A DNA stretch of 42,353 bases, from contig CAZWZF010000043.1 in the NCBI GenBank assembly GCA_964638715.1, positions 1 to 42,353 on the forward strand, in the 5' to 3' direction. Position 1 is the stretch's first letter; each line of letters opens with the position of its first letter. This document shows positions 7,771-15,598 of this stretch, piece after piece. The stretch comes from JBAXQQ01 sp037131695. Its GTDB lineage: Bacteria; Armatimonadota; Hebobacteria; CAIYQO01. The position numbers were made by a program, and so were the translations under genes. The notes beneath the pieces are model-generated. The model was given only the letters and a program-made list of their open reading frames with translations. It was not told the origin of the DNA and searched no databases.

Positions 7771-10110
7771 CTACTCTACCACATTCTCCCCCACAGCCAA
7801 AACTTGCACCGTGCCATTTTGCCGATATTCACCTTCCAGGCCTGCTGGCAATATTATTATCCCGGTAATGTGATTGTCTGTTTGTTTTAAATCTACCATA
7901 ATTTCACCATGTTTGTGCTGCATGGTTCCTTTTGCCCATGTCAATGAACCCAGGTTTGGCTGTATCAATACCTTGTTGAAACCATTAGCCATTGGACGGA
8001 TGCCAAGGGTGGTGGCATAGAAATGGTAAACGGGATTGGCGGACCAGGCGTGACATTCCGACCGAGTGGTGTCGGGGTCGTGTTCGGGGGCGGTGCGCAT
8101 ATCCATGGCGATTATTTTCCCCCAATCTTTCTCCAGTCTTGCTTCGTACAAGTCGGTCATCCCCAATAATCGGTAAACTTCAAATAGATAATGTGAGAAA
8201 TAAAGGCTGGCGCGGTGCAGATCAGCATCATTTCGCAATGACCAGGCGACAATTTTCAGCTTTTCTGTTGGCAATATATCAGCCAGTACCGCATAAATTT
8301 GCGCATGTTCAGAAAAGATATCGCCTTCAAGGTTATCCGCATATATTCCACGGGAATTATCCCAGAAATGTTGATTTATCTTTTCAGTAAGTTGAACGGA
8401 AATTCTTTCCGCACGATTTGCCAGTTCCGTCTCGCCAGCAAATTCTTCCAGTTTTCGCAAATATTTTAATGCCAGTACCAGGTGCAGGTTTAATACCCCG
8501 CTGATTTCACCATTCTGTCCACCCGGTGCCACCCCATCGACCCATTTGCCGGGAATAGCATCGGTGTAGTTCCAACCCAATGGCGACACGAACAGGCCAT
8601 CTCTGTTGATACATGCAATCGCCGTTTCCATTACCGACCGTACCGCCGGCATCATATCTATTATAAATTGTTTATCATCCTGCCACAAGGAATAATCATA
8701 CACCATGCCTACCCACCACAGCGAAAACGGCGGAATCAGCCTGATACCACTGACCGGGTAATTTTCCTGGGTCCACCCGCTGGCAAGCCGGCTGTCGGCA
8801 AACGCTTTCACCGCTTTCCTTGGCAGACGGTCGTCGCTGCTGGTGACGTAGGTCGTCAGCACTTCCACCCGGGTGTCGCCGATATACATTAATTGTTCAA
8901 AATGCGGGCAATCCATGTAATGTTCGTGGGCACACATCTGCAATGTGCGAAAATTTATCTTGTTTAGCTGCTGCTGCGCCGGGTTTGACGACTCCGCAAT
9001 GCCTTCCATCTCCAGCGGGTAGCGGGTTTCGATAATGTGAAAATCTGTAATGACTGCCGGTTCATCGGTGGTAATTACCTCGATAGAAATGTATCGTCCT
9101 GCCCGCCACCACACCGGCACATGAGTCATTTTTTCGCCATTCAACACCCATTTATCACAGGTGCCATCCATTCTTTTTCCGTCAATTTCCCCGCGGATGC
9201 CCTTTTTGTAATCTTTGTCATACAACGCTTCTGCCCAGGTAACAATAACTTTCGTACCGGCTCCCCCGATGGTGGATATTGACGGATAAGCACTGTAATA
9301 TTCGTCCAGGTCAATCACCACCCAGCGTGTTGTATGCGGAGGAATTATCACTTCGCCTTCCCCGCCAATCATCTTTTGCCAACTGGCGGCTTCGTCAGTT
9401 TTTGACCGATAGATATCCACAGTATTGTTGTGCTTTTTATCCTGTACCGCTCGCACCATGCCTGTATGCTGTTCCTGCATCATCATGGCGGGCAATTTGC
9501 CGGCGGCCAGCAAATGACGGCGGTCGCCAAACATGCAGGCGAACTTCTTTTCAATTGCCTTGTATATCGATTTTGCCGTTTGCAATTCTGTCGATTCGCA
9601 GTTGTAATCAAGCGTAGTGTCGCCACCGCCGCCGGTTCTGTTGGAATGTGCGCCAAATCCGCTGACTGCCCTTACTTGCCAACCGGCTATCCCGGTTCCC
9701 AGCAAATCGGCATATTTTATATCCGCCGGCGCGCACAAAAAACCATTTCGTATAGAAACCTGCGCCCAGGGGGCAAACCTGCCCAGCACCCAAACAACCG
9801 CGCATAATTCATGTGTCCCGGCGGTTAATTGCAGGTCATAAGTTTCAAAATACCACTCGCTTTCATTGCCGCGTTCCGGCCCGCACCCCAGCATATTGCC
9901 ATCCAGGCACAGCTTGTACCGTTCGTCCGCTGATACGAAAACCCGCACCACACAATCTTTATTCACACTGAAAACGCGCCGAAACTCCATCATCTGCGGC
10001 GCGGTTATATTATCCATCGACACCCAGTAATACGGCCATTGCCCCTGGGTAGCATAAGGCTGCGGATTCCCCTCCGCCAACCCGGAATCACCAGTAAAGT
10101 CAACGCGCAT
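7771..10110 (-). CDS. Alpha-L-rhamnosidase-like glycoside hydrolase (GH78 type)
   Basis: The protein has an N-terminal beta-rich region with a carbohydrate-binding-like jelly roll (GCGPERG near residue 75), then an (alpha/alpha)6 barrel with DCPHFEQLMYIGD, the counterpart of the family's D-C-P-x-R-x-E-x-x-x-x-x-G-D segment that carries catalytic acids. Later come GLFVSPLGWNYTD, SEHAQIYAVLADILP and a C-terminal beta domain. Such enzymes release terminal L-rhamnose from glycosides or polysaccharides. There is no signal peptide, so it should act in the cytoplasm on imported oligosaccharides. The frame is open to a TTG at 10125, but AGG within that extension sits at ribosome-binding distance from the ATG at 10110, so I chose ATG (779 residues). 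The Arg usual in the signature is replaced (H-F-E-Q), so substrate preference may differ. Family fairly sure, exact substrate not. Confidence 0.82.
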   Translation of the reverse strand: MRVDFTGDSGLAEGNPQPYATQGQWPYYWVSMDNITAPQMMEFRRVFSVNKDCVVRVFVSADERYKLCLDGNMLGCGPERGNESEWYFETYDLQLTAGTHELCAVVWVLGRFAPWAQVSIRNGFLCAPADIKYADLLGTGIAGWQVRAVSGFGAHSNRTGGGGDTTLDYNCESTELQTAKSIYKAIEKKFACMFGDRRHLLAAGKLPAMMMQEQHTGMVRAVQDKKHNNTVDIYRSKTDEAASWQKMIGGEGEVIIPPHTTRWVVIDLDEYYSAYPSISTIGGAGTKVIVTWAEALYDKDYKKGIRGEIDGKRMDGTCDKWVLNGEKMTHVPVWWRAGRYISIEVITTDEPAVITDFHIIETRYPLEMEGIAESSNPAQQQLNKINFRTLQMCAHEHYMDCPHFEQLMYIGDTRVEVLTTYVTSSDDRLPRKAVKAFADSRLASGWTQENYPVSGIRLIPPFSLWWVGMVYDYSLWQDDKQFIIDMMPAVRSVMETAIACINRDGLFVSPLGWNYTDAIPGKWVDGVAPGGQNGEISGVLNLHLVLALKYLRKLEEFAGETELANRAERISVQLTEKINQHFWDNSRGIYADNLEGDIFSEHAQIYAVLADILPTEKLKIVAWSLRNDADLHRASLYFSHYLFEVYRLLGMTDLYEARLEKDWGKIIAMDMRTAPEHDPDTTRSECHAWSANPVYHFYATTLGIRPMANGFNKVLIQPNLGSLTWAKGTMQHKHGEIMVDLKQTDNHITGIIILPAGLEGEYRQNGTVQVLAVGENVVE

Positions 10111-10171
10111 AAAAATAACCCTCAATTAAGATTGCAAATTTAAAAAAATCGATTACATTAAAACCAACAAT

Positions 10172-10375
10172 GACCCCGGATGTCAGATTCGCGTAAATGA
10201 CATCCGACCCACGCAGGGGTCGAAAAGATTAGGCGGGGATATTGCTATAGACATCTGACCCCTAACGGGGTCATTACTTTTTAAGTAGATTACTCTTTAA
10301 AAGTGAAAGCCATGATTAATGATTACATTAAATGATGTTGCCCCGTTGACCCCGTTAGGGGTCAGATGTTTATAG
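10172..10375. repeat. Clustered inverted repeats in the 457-base gap 10111-10567
   Basis: This intergenic gap holds three related dyads. The first is 10172-10222: GACCCC and GGATGTCA mirrored by TGACATCC and GGGGTC. The other two, 10245-10273 and 10347-10375, are 29-base arms that are reverse complements at 28 of 29 positions, each carrying CCCCTAACGGGG and ATCTGA. GATTACATTAAA also occurs twice (10151 and 10321). The CCCC-N4-GGGG plus GACAT/CAGATGT pattern resembles the element at 17837-18056. No gene is visible here. It could form a long hairpin between the two flanking minus-strand genes. Confidence 0.75.
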
Positions 10376-10520
10376 AAAAAGCTCTATTAAAGAATCTCGC
10401 CTAAACTAACGGGGGAAGATCATTACATCAATGAAAGTTTTGTTAAAAATCGATTATAACTTCAATGATTTTTTTAATTCTCTAAAAAATGTATACTTTC
10501 CTTCAAGTAGGTTAAATTTA

Positions 10521-10552
10521 ATCCTGTCAATCATGTTAATCCTGTCAAAAAA
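10521..10552. repeat. Nine-base tandem repeat, inverted copy
   Basis: The reverse complement reads TTTTTTGACAGGATTAAC then ATGATTGAC, the same nine-base unit family as 5238-5267 and 15543-15572. It lies just downstream of the gene ending at 10568. Confidence 0.6.
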
Positions 10553-10567
10553 ATTATTCTGCGATAA

Positions 10568-11053
10568 CTATAAATTTATCATATTCAACAACAAAACTAT
10601 CAAGCCGATGATTGCGAGAAATGATATTATTCCTGTTGTGCATCCTGATGATGCAACCGAGGATTTGTTAGCGGGAAATCCTGATTGGATTGTGTTGTTT
10701 TGAACGGGTTGAACTGGCATTGGACGATAAATCTGGCGGGTATTTTGGACGCATTTTTCACAGATTGCGCCTTCGATATTCAGTTTTGATATCAGGAGGT
10801 CGGCATTTTGGGATGTTAATGCTGAACCGATAATTTGCGGGGTGTTCTCGACAAAATCTTTCGCATCCTTCAACCCGCAGGAAGTCATTTCGCGAATATT
10901 CTTGATGACATTAATCTTTTTAGCGGGGTCAAAACCTACCAGAATTACATCGAACGCAGCACCTTCTCCGCCGAAATGCTTATTACCGCATTTGCCGCAG
11001 AAATCATTACTGTCATCTTCGGTTCTAAACCCGCAATTGCTGCAAATCCACAT
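10568..11053 (-). CDS. Zinc-ribbon / bL12-CTD-like / membrane-anchor protein
   Basis: The 161-residue protein has three visible parts. Residues 4-22 carry two CxxC pairs (C4, C7, C19, C22), a zinc ribbon of the zf-ribbon type. Residues about 33-98 resemble the C-terminal domain of ribosomal protein bL12 (FDVILVGFDPAKKINVIKNI, then CGLKDAKDFVEN, matching the factor-binding K-x2-V-I-K and G-L-K-E-A-K-D-x-V-E motifs). A third CxxC (C98, C101) follows, then a P/Q/N/S-rich linker and a single hydrophobic helix at about 139-158 that ends the protein. The topology suggests a cytoplasmic ribbon plus L12-like domain tethered by a tail anchor. It lies 22 bases after the prepilin gene 11076-12170 and is probably cotranscribed. 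Function unknown. A link to translation factors or ribosomes at the membrane is inference from the L12 fold. Confidence 0.8.
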   Translation of the reverse strand: MWICSNCGFRTEDDSNDFCGKCGNKHFGGEGAAFDVILVGFDPAKKINVIKNIREMTSCGLKDAKDFVENTPQIIGSALTSQNADLLISKLNIEGAICEKCVQNTRQIYRPMPVQPVQNNTIQSGFPANKSSVASSGCTTGIISFLAIIGLIVLLLNMINL

Positions 11054-11075
11054 GATATTAATATCCCCGTTGAAA

Positions 11076-12170
11076 TTATGGGTTCAGCATATCTCTAACA
11101 ACCGGCCCGATGAACTGGGATATTGCTGCGTTGCCTGGTACACCAAAGGCATCAACATTTTCCAGACGAACGGTCAGTTTGGTGCCGGCAGGACGCAGTT
11201 TTCCGGTGTAAGTGATAGTCCATGGCGAACGATATCCGCCATATGAGGTAGCGGTGTGGTTTATCACAACTTGTTTACTGCTGGTTGCGGTTACTCCCTC
11301 AGGAGTCGTAATTGTTCCGGTCAATTTTAAACAATGCAATCTTGGTGATGCGCCACCCCATGCGGTAGCAGAACAATACATTGTAACAGTATGTTGAGTT
11401 ACATCTTCCGCTTTAACGTCAAATTCCTGCCATTGGACTGCAGCATCCTTCACACCGTAAGATTCTGTACTGGTATAGCTTGATGTCAGCGAAATTATTT
11501 TCCAACCCATTGAACCGGTTTGGTCGGACGCAACTGAACCTGCAGTTCTCATATTGCTGAATAATCCGGCGACAGATTGGGTAGGGGTGGCGTTGTTTTT
11601 ATTGTAATGTGCCCATACCGAACCATCGACATATACGACACCGGTGCCGCCGCCATTAAAGTTTGACCAGGAAGATTGCCCCACAGAAACGCTGGGACCA
11701 GGTATCAAAACTTCGCGTTTACCCACACTAACATGCCCGTCAACGTAACTAACGACCACATTGCTGGAATGGCGCGGATCTGCATCTGTCCAGCATTGCA
11801 CGCCACTGGCGGAATTTGTGCAATCGGCAGATATTGGCTGCAGCGTAGGTATACTGATGCGACCGATGGCCTTGCCGTCATTTCCTTCAAAATAACCGTA
11901 ACCGTTGGACAAACTACCAGCAGAAGTACATTTAAGAATGCCCGGATCAACCTTGATGTCTGTCCATACGGTGGTGGTTTTCGGCAGCAATTCATTATGA
12001 TCCTGTGCAAACATTAAACAACTTGTTGCTATTTGCCGTTGATTGCTGCTGCAAGTGGTTTGCCGCGCTTTTTCCCGTGCCCGGGCAAATACCGGGAAGA
12101 GGATAGCGGCCAAAATGGCAATAATGGCAATCACGACTAATAGTTCGATTAAAGTAAATCCGCGTTTCAT
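11076..12170 (-). CDS. Prepilin-like protein, tandem copy B
   Basis: The 364-residue protein has a four-residue leader (cut after G4) and the conserved mature N-terminus with Glu5. The H-x9-DG motif is H-S-S-N-V-V-V-S-Y-V-D-G. The C-terminal two thirds is a beta-rich region of unknown type, with IPGPSVSVG, ATPTQSVAGLFSNMR and PAGTKLTVRLENVD. These match the next gene upstream (12215-13306) segment by segment, so the two are diverged tandem duplicates. The first 37 residues from the leader Gly are identical in protein to the prepilin at 6304-7575, yet many codons differ synonymously, so the identity reflects selection rather than recent copying. ATG start with GGAGG. It sits 44 bases after copy C and 22 bases before the zinc-ribbon gene, forming a likely operon. 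Confidence 0.88.
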   Translation of the reverse strand: MKRGFTLIELLVVIAIIAILAAILFPVFARAREKARQTTCSSNQRQIATSCLMFAQDHNELLPKTTTVWTDIKVDPGILKCTSAGSLSNGYGYFEGNDGKAIGRISIPTLQPISADCTNSASGVQCWTDADPRHSSNVVVSYVDGHVSVGKREVLIPGPSVSVGQSSWSNFNGGGTGVVYVDGSVWAHYNKNNATPTQSVAGLFSNMRTAGSVASDQTGSMGWKIISLTSSYTSTESYGVKDAAVQWQEFDVKAEDVTQHTVTMYCSATAWGGASPRLHCLKLTGTITTPEGVTATSSKQVVINHTATSYGGYRSPWTITYTGKLRPAGTKLTVRLENVDAFGVPGNAAISQFIGPVVRDMLNP

Positions 12171-12214
12171 ATTATAACCTCCAATAGAGAGTAAAAGTAT
12201 TATAAAAAAATTGA

Positions 12215-13306
12215 CTATGGCGCATCTAATGCAACCCCAGTTAATAGTAGACCGAAATTAGACGCGCCACCTGGGTCTACAATATTCAGACGAACTGTAA
12301 GCCTGGTTCCCGGTGCTTTGGTGCGTCCGGTATATGTTAATTTCCATATTGCCCGGTTTTTGCCCGATACTGTGTTGGTATATAACTGGCTATTGCTGAT
12401 TACGGTGCCATCAGGACTGACCATCGTTCCTGTTAATTTTACAACTGGCTTAGTGCTATACCACCATCCCCACGAACAATAGATAGAAAGAACATGCGGC
12501 GTAGTGTCTTGCGGAATAACATCAAACTCAAGGTATTGGTCATTGAAATCTTTTGTAGCGACGGAATCGGTTGTTGCTGTTAATGCTGGACTGGCAGACT
12601 GCAAAGACCACCCAACAGTTGCCCCGAGGTTGCCGGCGTCGCTGCTGGCCAGCATGACTGTAGATTCACTTGATCGTATCGTGCTGAAGAAATTAGGTAC
12701 AGATTGTGTCGGTGTCGCGGTATTATAAGCTGCCCAGGTACCGGTGAGATTTACCAGCGTAAGATTTCCGCTGAATGAAGCCGCTGTGGAAACAGAAGAA
12801 GGTACGGCGATTTTTATACTCGGTCCTGGAATCATATCTTCTCTTTTACCGATAGCTACATGGCCATCTAAAAAACTGCAAACGACTTTATTGGTATGGC
12901 GCGGGTCAGCATCGCACCAGGAAAGCATTATTCCATTATTTGCACCAGTGCTATCAGCCGTCAACGGTTGTGATGCAGGATCTGGCACAGCACCTATCGA
13001 TTTAGCGTCATTATCAACGTAATATCCATAACCGTTTGTCTGGTCTGCGGCAGTGGTGCATACCAGTGCGCCTGGGTCAATATTCAAGTCTTTCCATACT
13101 GTGACAGTACTTGGCAGCACTTCCTCGTGGTCCTGAGCGAAAATCATTGCTGATGCTGCGATTTGCCGTTGATTGCTGGTACATGATGTCTGCCGCGCTT
13201 TTTCACGCGCCTTGGCAAAAACCGGAAACAAGATAGCGGCGAGGATGGCAATAATGGCAATTACAACCAGCAACTCGATGAGTGTAAAACCTTTGTTTCG
13301 TTGCAT
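12215..13306 (-). CDS. Prepilin-like protein, tandem copy C
   Basis: The 363-residue protein has a prepilin leader cut after G6, the hydrophobic helix, and an H-x9-DG motif (H-T-N-K-V-V-C-S-F-L-D-G). The downstream domain is paralogous to copy B: IPGPSIKI, ATPTQSVPNFFSTIR, and APGTRLTVRLNIVDPGG near the end. Mature residue 27 is Lys where copies A and B have Arg. It is the first gene of the three-gene minus-strand group (copy C, copy B, zinc-ribbon protein). Upstream, 13307-13509 is AT-rich and holds two TATAAT-like boxes on the minus strand (13363-13376) without a convincing -35. GAGGG precedes the ATG. Probably a surface or secretion pseudopilin. The cargo domain is not recognised. Confidence 0.88.
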   Translation of the reverse strand: MQRNKGFTLIELLVVIAIIAILAAILFPVFAKAREKARQTSCTSNQRQIAASAMIFAQDHEEVLPSTVTVWKDLNIDPGALVCTTAADQTNGYGYYVDNDAKSIGAVPDPASQPLTADSTGANNGIMLSWCDADPRHTNKVVCSFLDGHVAIGKREDMIPGPSIKIAVPSSVSTAASFSGNLTLVNLTGTWAAYNTATPTQSVPNFFSTIRSSESTVMLASSDAGNLGATVGWSLQSASPALTATTDSVATKDFNDQYLEFDVIPQDTTPHVLSIYCSWGWWYSTKPVVKLTGTMVSPDGTVISNSQLYTNTVSGKNRAIWKLTYTGRTKAPGTRLTVRLNIVDPGGASNFGLLLTGVALDAP

Positions 13307-13509
13307 AAGATGGTTCCCTCTTTTAATTAAAAATTACGAGTAAATAGAATGTTAAAAGTAATATTATACCATTATAGAGGAAATTGGAAGATATAATTGC
13401 ACTTTTTATTAATTTTTTTCGAATTATTTCTATTTACTAATCGATATTAAGATGCAATATAAATTTTTATAACGATAATTTTTGTAAACTATACCTTTAA
13501 TTATAACGA

Positions 13510-14760
13510 TTACCGGAGATTGATACAAGCCAGCGACTTGCGGTTGCGGACGAATAGATAGCCATCGGCGATAACTGGTGCAGTGCGGCTTTCTCCACCT
13601 AACGGGGTAAATCTGCCTATTTCCTGGTAACTTTTTGGGGTCATAGATACCAGTATCATCTCGCCACGTACCCCGTCCATCACCATCAGCATGCCATCGA
13701 CAGCCGCCAGACCGCCGCCCCGGTTAATGCCGTCTTTACGCCACACTGCCGCGCCGGTTTTTATATCAAGGCAAACCAGCGAACGCGGGTCGCTGGTGCA
13801 ATAAATATAGCCATCTTTATAAACTGGCGAACTGTACTGGGATTGCATGGCTTTGCTTTGCCATTTTGCGGTTGCTTTATTGCCGTTAATCTCAATCAAT
13901 GCACTGCCGTGACCGTAACCGGTGGTGATAAAAATGCTGTTGCCGATGACAATTGGGACAGCGGCGTTGGCGTTAAAATGGTCGCGGGCAGCTTCTGTGT
14001 CTACTGCGGGTTCCAGCGGAGTAGTCCAGGGGAAACGCCAGAGAAGTTTTCCGGCGGCGGCATCCACCCCAATAAGCGCGGTCGCGGTGAAAATTACATA
14101 TTGCTTCACGCCGTTAATGACGGCTGCCACCGGGGTGGCGTACCCCGGCTCATCGCTGCCGCCGCCGCGCCAGATTGTTTTGCCAGTCAGCCTATTTAAA
14201 GCGGCTACCGATGAGTTTATCCCACCCGGGCATATAATGATGGCATCGCCATCTACCAGTGGCGACATGGAGTAATACCATTGCGGACGTCTGCCGGCAA
14301 ACTCTTTCACCATATCGCGGCACCATATTTTCTTACCACTTTTAGCATCCAGGCAATACACTAATCCACTGCGGCTAACGGTATAAACTCGTCCATCATT
14401 TATCGTCGGGGTGGAACGGGCAAAACCATAAAGCTCCGAACCGGTTTCCGGGTATGCATACCGCCAGCATTCATTCCCGCTCTTTTCATCCAGCGCACGC
14501 ACAATATCTTTGCCGCTTTTATGGTCAATTATAAATACAGTACCACCCGCAACCGCTGGTCCGGCAAAACCTTCATCAGTGAGTGCCACTTTCCAACGCA
14601 CCTTCGGCGGGCTTTTCTTCCAATCAAAATTGTATCCCGTTCCCGGTGCAATACCGTCAGCATTTGGCCCGCGAAACTGCGGCCAGTCAGCGGCGAATAT
14701 TCCAACTGCCAATGAAATATACAGTAATTCAATAATAAAATATCTGATATTTAACCGCAT
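13510..14760 (-). CDS. Exported PQQ-type beta-propeller protein
   Basis: After a signal peptide (MRLNIRYFIIELLYISLAVG, cut near F-A-A-D) comes a WPQFRGPNADG motif and repeated propeller blades with tryptophan docking motifs of the PQQ/BamB type (for example SGNECWRYAY, SGKKIWCRD, TGKTIWRGG, AGKLLWRF, TGAAVWRKD). Proteins starting WPQFRGP are common in planctomycete-like and related diderm genomes and are usually of unknown function. PQQ binding cannot be assumed, because quinoprotein catalytic residues are not evident. The open frame extends to 14823, but the extra 21 codons run into the dispersed repeat at 14810-14857 and lack a good ribosome-binding site. ATG at 14760 directly begins a signal peptide, so it was chosen (416 residues). 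Confidence 0.85.
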   Translation of the reverse strand: MRLNIRYFIIELLYISLAVGIFAADWPQFRGPNADGIAPGTGYNFDWKKSPPKVRWKVALTDEGFAGPAVAGGTVFIIDHKSGKDIVRALDEKSGNECWRYAYPETGSELYGFARSTPTINDGRVYTVSRSGLVYCLDAKSGKKIWCRDMVKEFAGRRPQWYYSMSPLVDGDAIIICPGGINSSVAALNRLTGKTIWRGGGSDEPGYATPVAAVINGVKQYVIFTATALIGVDAAAGKLLWRFPWTTPLEPAVDTEAARDHFNANAAVPIVIGNSIFITTGYGHGSALIEINGNKATAKWQSKAMQSQYSSPVYKDGYIYCTSDPRSLVCLDIKTGAAVWRKDGINRGGGLAAVDGMLMVMDGVRGEMILVSMTPKSYQEIGRFTPLGGESRTAPVIADGYLFVRNRKSLACINLR

Positions 14761-14792
14761 GAAATTTTTTCCAAATCTCCCATAAATTATAG

Positions 14793-14953
14793 AGGCTTTT
14801 GCAAAACCCGATGGTACAGACACCTTCCTGGCTTCGCCACTCGGTGTCAGTCCCTGAAAGTCGTTCTTCCCCTCTCCAACCGGGAAGGGGATTGAGGGGA
14901 TGGGCTTTTAAGGCGAAAATCTATAATTAAGAAAATAGGTTTTGCAAAAACCT
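14793..14953. repeat. Mosaic repeat block including 48-bp repeat copy 2
   Basis: The block is bounded by AGGCTTTTGCAAAACCC (14793-14809) and AGGTTTTGCAAAAACCT (14937-14953), both relatives of 165-180. Inside are the second 48-bp repeat (14810-14857, inverted relative to 5268-5315) and a CCCCTCTCC / GGGAAGGGG hairpin followed by GAGGGGATGGG. All components recur elsewhere in the window, so this spacer between cobO and the PQQ gene is assembled from repeat modules. Confidence 0.7.
14931..14953 (-). terminator. Possible terminator after cobO
   Basis: On the minus strand AGGTTTT-TGC-AAAACCT, a perfect seven-base stem, is followed by ATTTTC, 14 bases after the cobO stop. The T-tract is short and the hairpin is also part of a repeat family, so the role is uncertain. 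Confidence 0.45.
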
Positions 14954-14966
14954 GTATAACTAACAT

Positions 14967-15497
14967 TTAAAACTCAATCCCGCGCCGTGCCGAAATTCCT
15001 TGCTGATACGGGTGTTTATGCGGTTTCATCTCGGTTATCAGGTCGGCCATGTCGCAGATTAATTCGGGGACATTCCTGCCGGTGCAAACAACTTCAACAT
15101 TTTCAGGACGGTTTTTTAAGGTGTGAATTACATCGTTGGTTTTTATCATGCTGTAATGCATCGCCACATTTATTTCGTCGCATATTACCAGGTCGTAATT
15201 CCCGCTATTTATAGCATTTTCCGCAATTTTCCAGGCTTCGGCGGCAGCGGCATAATCATCTTCGGTCAGTCCGCCATTGGTCATCAAACCGCTGTTTTTC
15301 TCCGCGGTTCGCACCACATCCACGCCTAATTTGCGCAGCATCGCCAGTTCTCCGCTCATGTTGCCGCCTTTGACGAATTGGACGAATATCACCCGCAAGT
15401 CGCACCCACGCGCCCGTACCGCCAACCCGACAGAAGCGGTAGTCTTACCCTTCCCCTCGCCGGTATATACCTGTATACAGCCTTTTTTAAGTGGCAT
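14967..15497 (-). CDS. cobO: Cob(I)yrinic acid a,c-diamide adenosyltransferase
   Basis: The 176-residue protein is a CobO/BtuR/CobA-type corrinoid adenosyltransferase. It has a P-loop near the N-terminus (GEGKGKTT, residues 13-20), VIFVQFVKGG, DLVICDEINVAM (Walker B-like), VVCTGRNVPE and DLITEMKPHKHPY at the C-terminus. It transfers the 5'-deoxyadenosyl group of ATP to the cobalt of corrinoids in coenzyme B12 synthesis or salvage. Length is normal for the family. No cobalamin riboswitch or other corrinoid gene is visible nearby, so it probably serves salvage of imported corrinoid (inference). ATG start with AAAGGAG. Confidence 0.93.
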   Translation of the reverse strand: MPLKKGCIQVYTGEGKGKTTASVGLAVRARGCDLRVIFVQFVKGGNMSGELAMLRKLGVDVVRTAEKNSGLMTNGGLTEDDYAAAAEAWKIAENAINSGNYDLVICDEINVAMHYSMIKTNDVIHTLKNRPENVEVVCTGRNVPELICDMADLITEMKPHKHPYQQGISARRGIEF

Positions 15498-15542
15498 GAT
15501 AGTCTCCTTTAATATGAAATGTAGGCTATTCGCAGTTTAATT

Positions 15543-15593
15543 TTGACATGATTAACATGATTTACAAGATTTAGTTCATATTGGCGAAGCCAA
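15543..15593. repeat. Nine-base tandem repeat plus TGGCGAAGCCA hairpin
   Basis: TTTTGAC followed by ATGATTAAC, ATGATTTAC and AAGATTTAG units shares its first 18 bases after TTTT with 5238-5255. At 15581-15593 TTGGC-GAA-GCCAA is a perfect hairpin that shares its core with the 48-bp repeat. It lies between mnmG and cobO. Confidence 0.65.
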
Positions 15594-15598
15594 CTATC

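Noticed and set aside
10431..10703. Plus-strand open frame of 90 codons
   Set aside because: It overlaps the well-supported zinc-ribbon gene on the other strand and its first half is repeat and AT-rich spacer. No family resemblance and no ribosome-binding site.
13510..14760. BamB subunit of the BAM complex
   Set aside because: The propeller repeats fit a broad PQQ-like family, but the WPQFRGP start is typical of other exported propellers, and the gene is 12 kb from bamA.
15498..15598. Cobalamin riboswitch before cobO
   Set aside because: The 100-base upstream gap is a nine-base repeat and a small hairpin. No B12-box-like sequence was seen.
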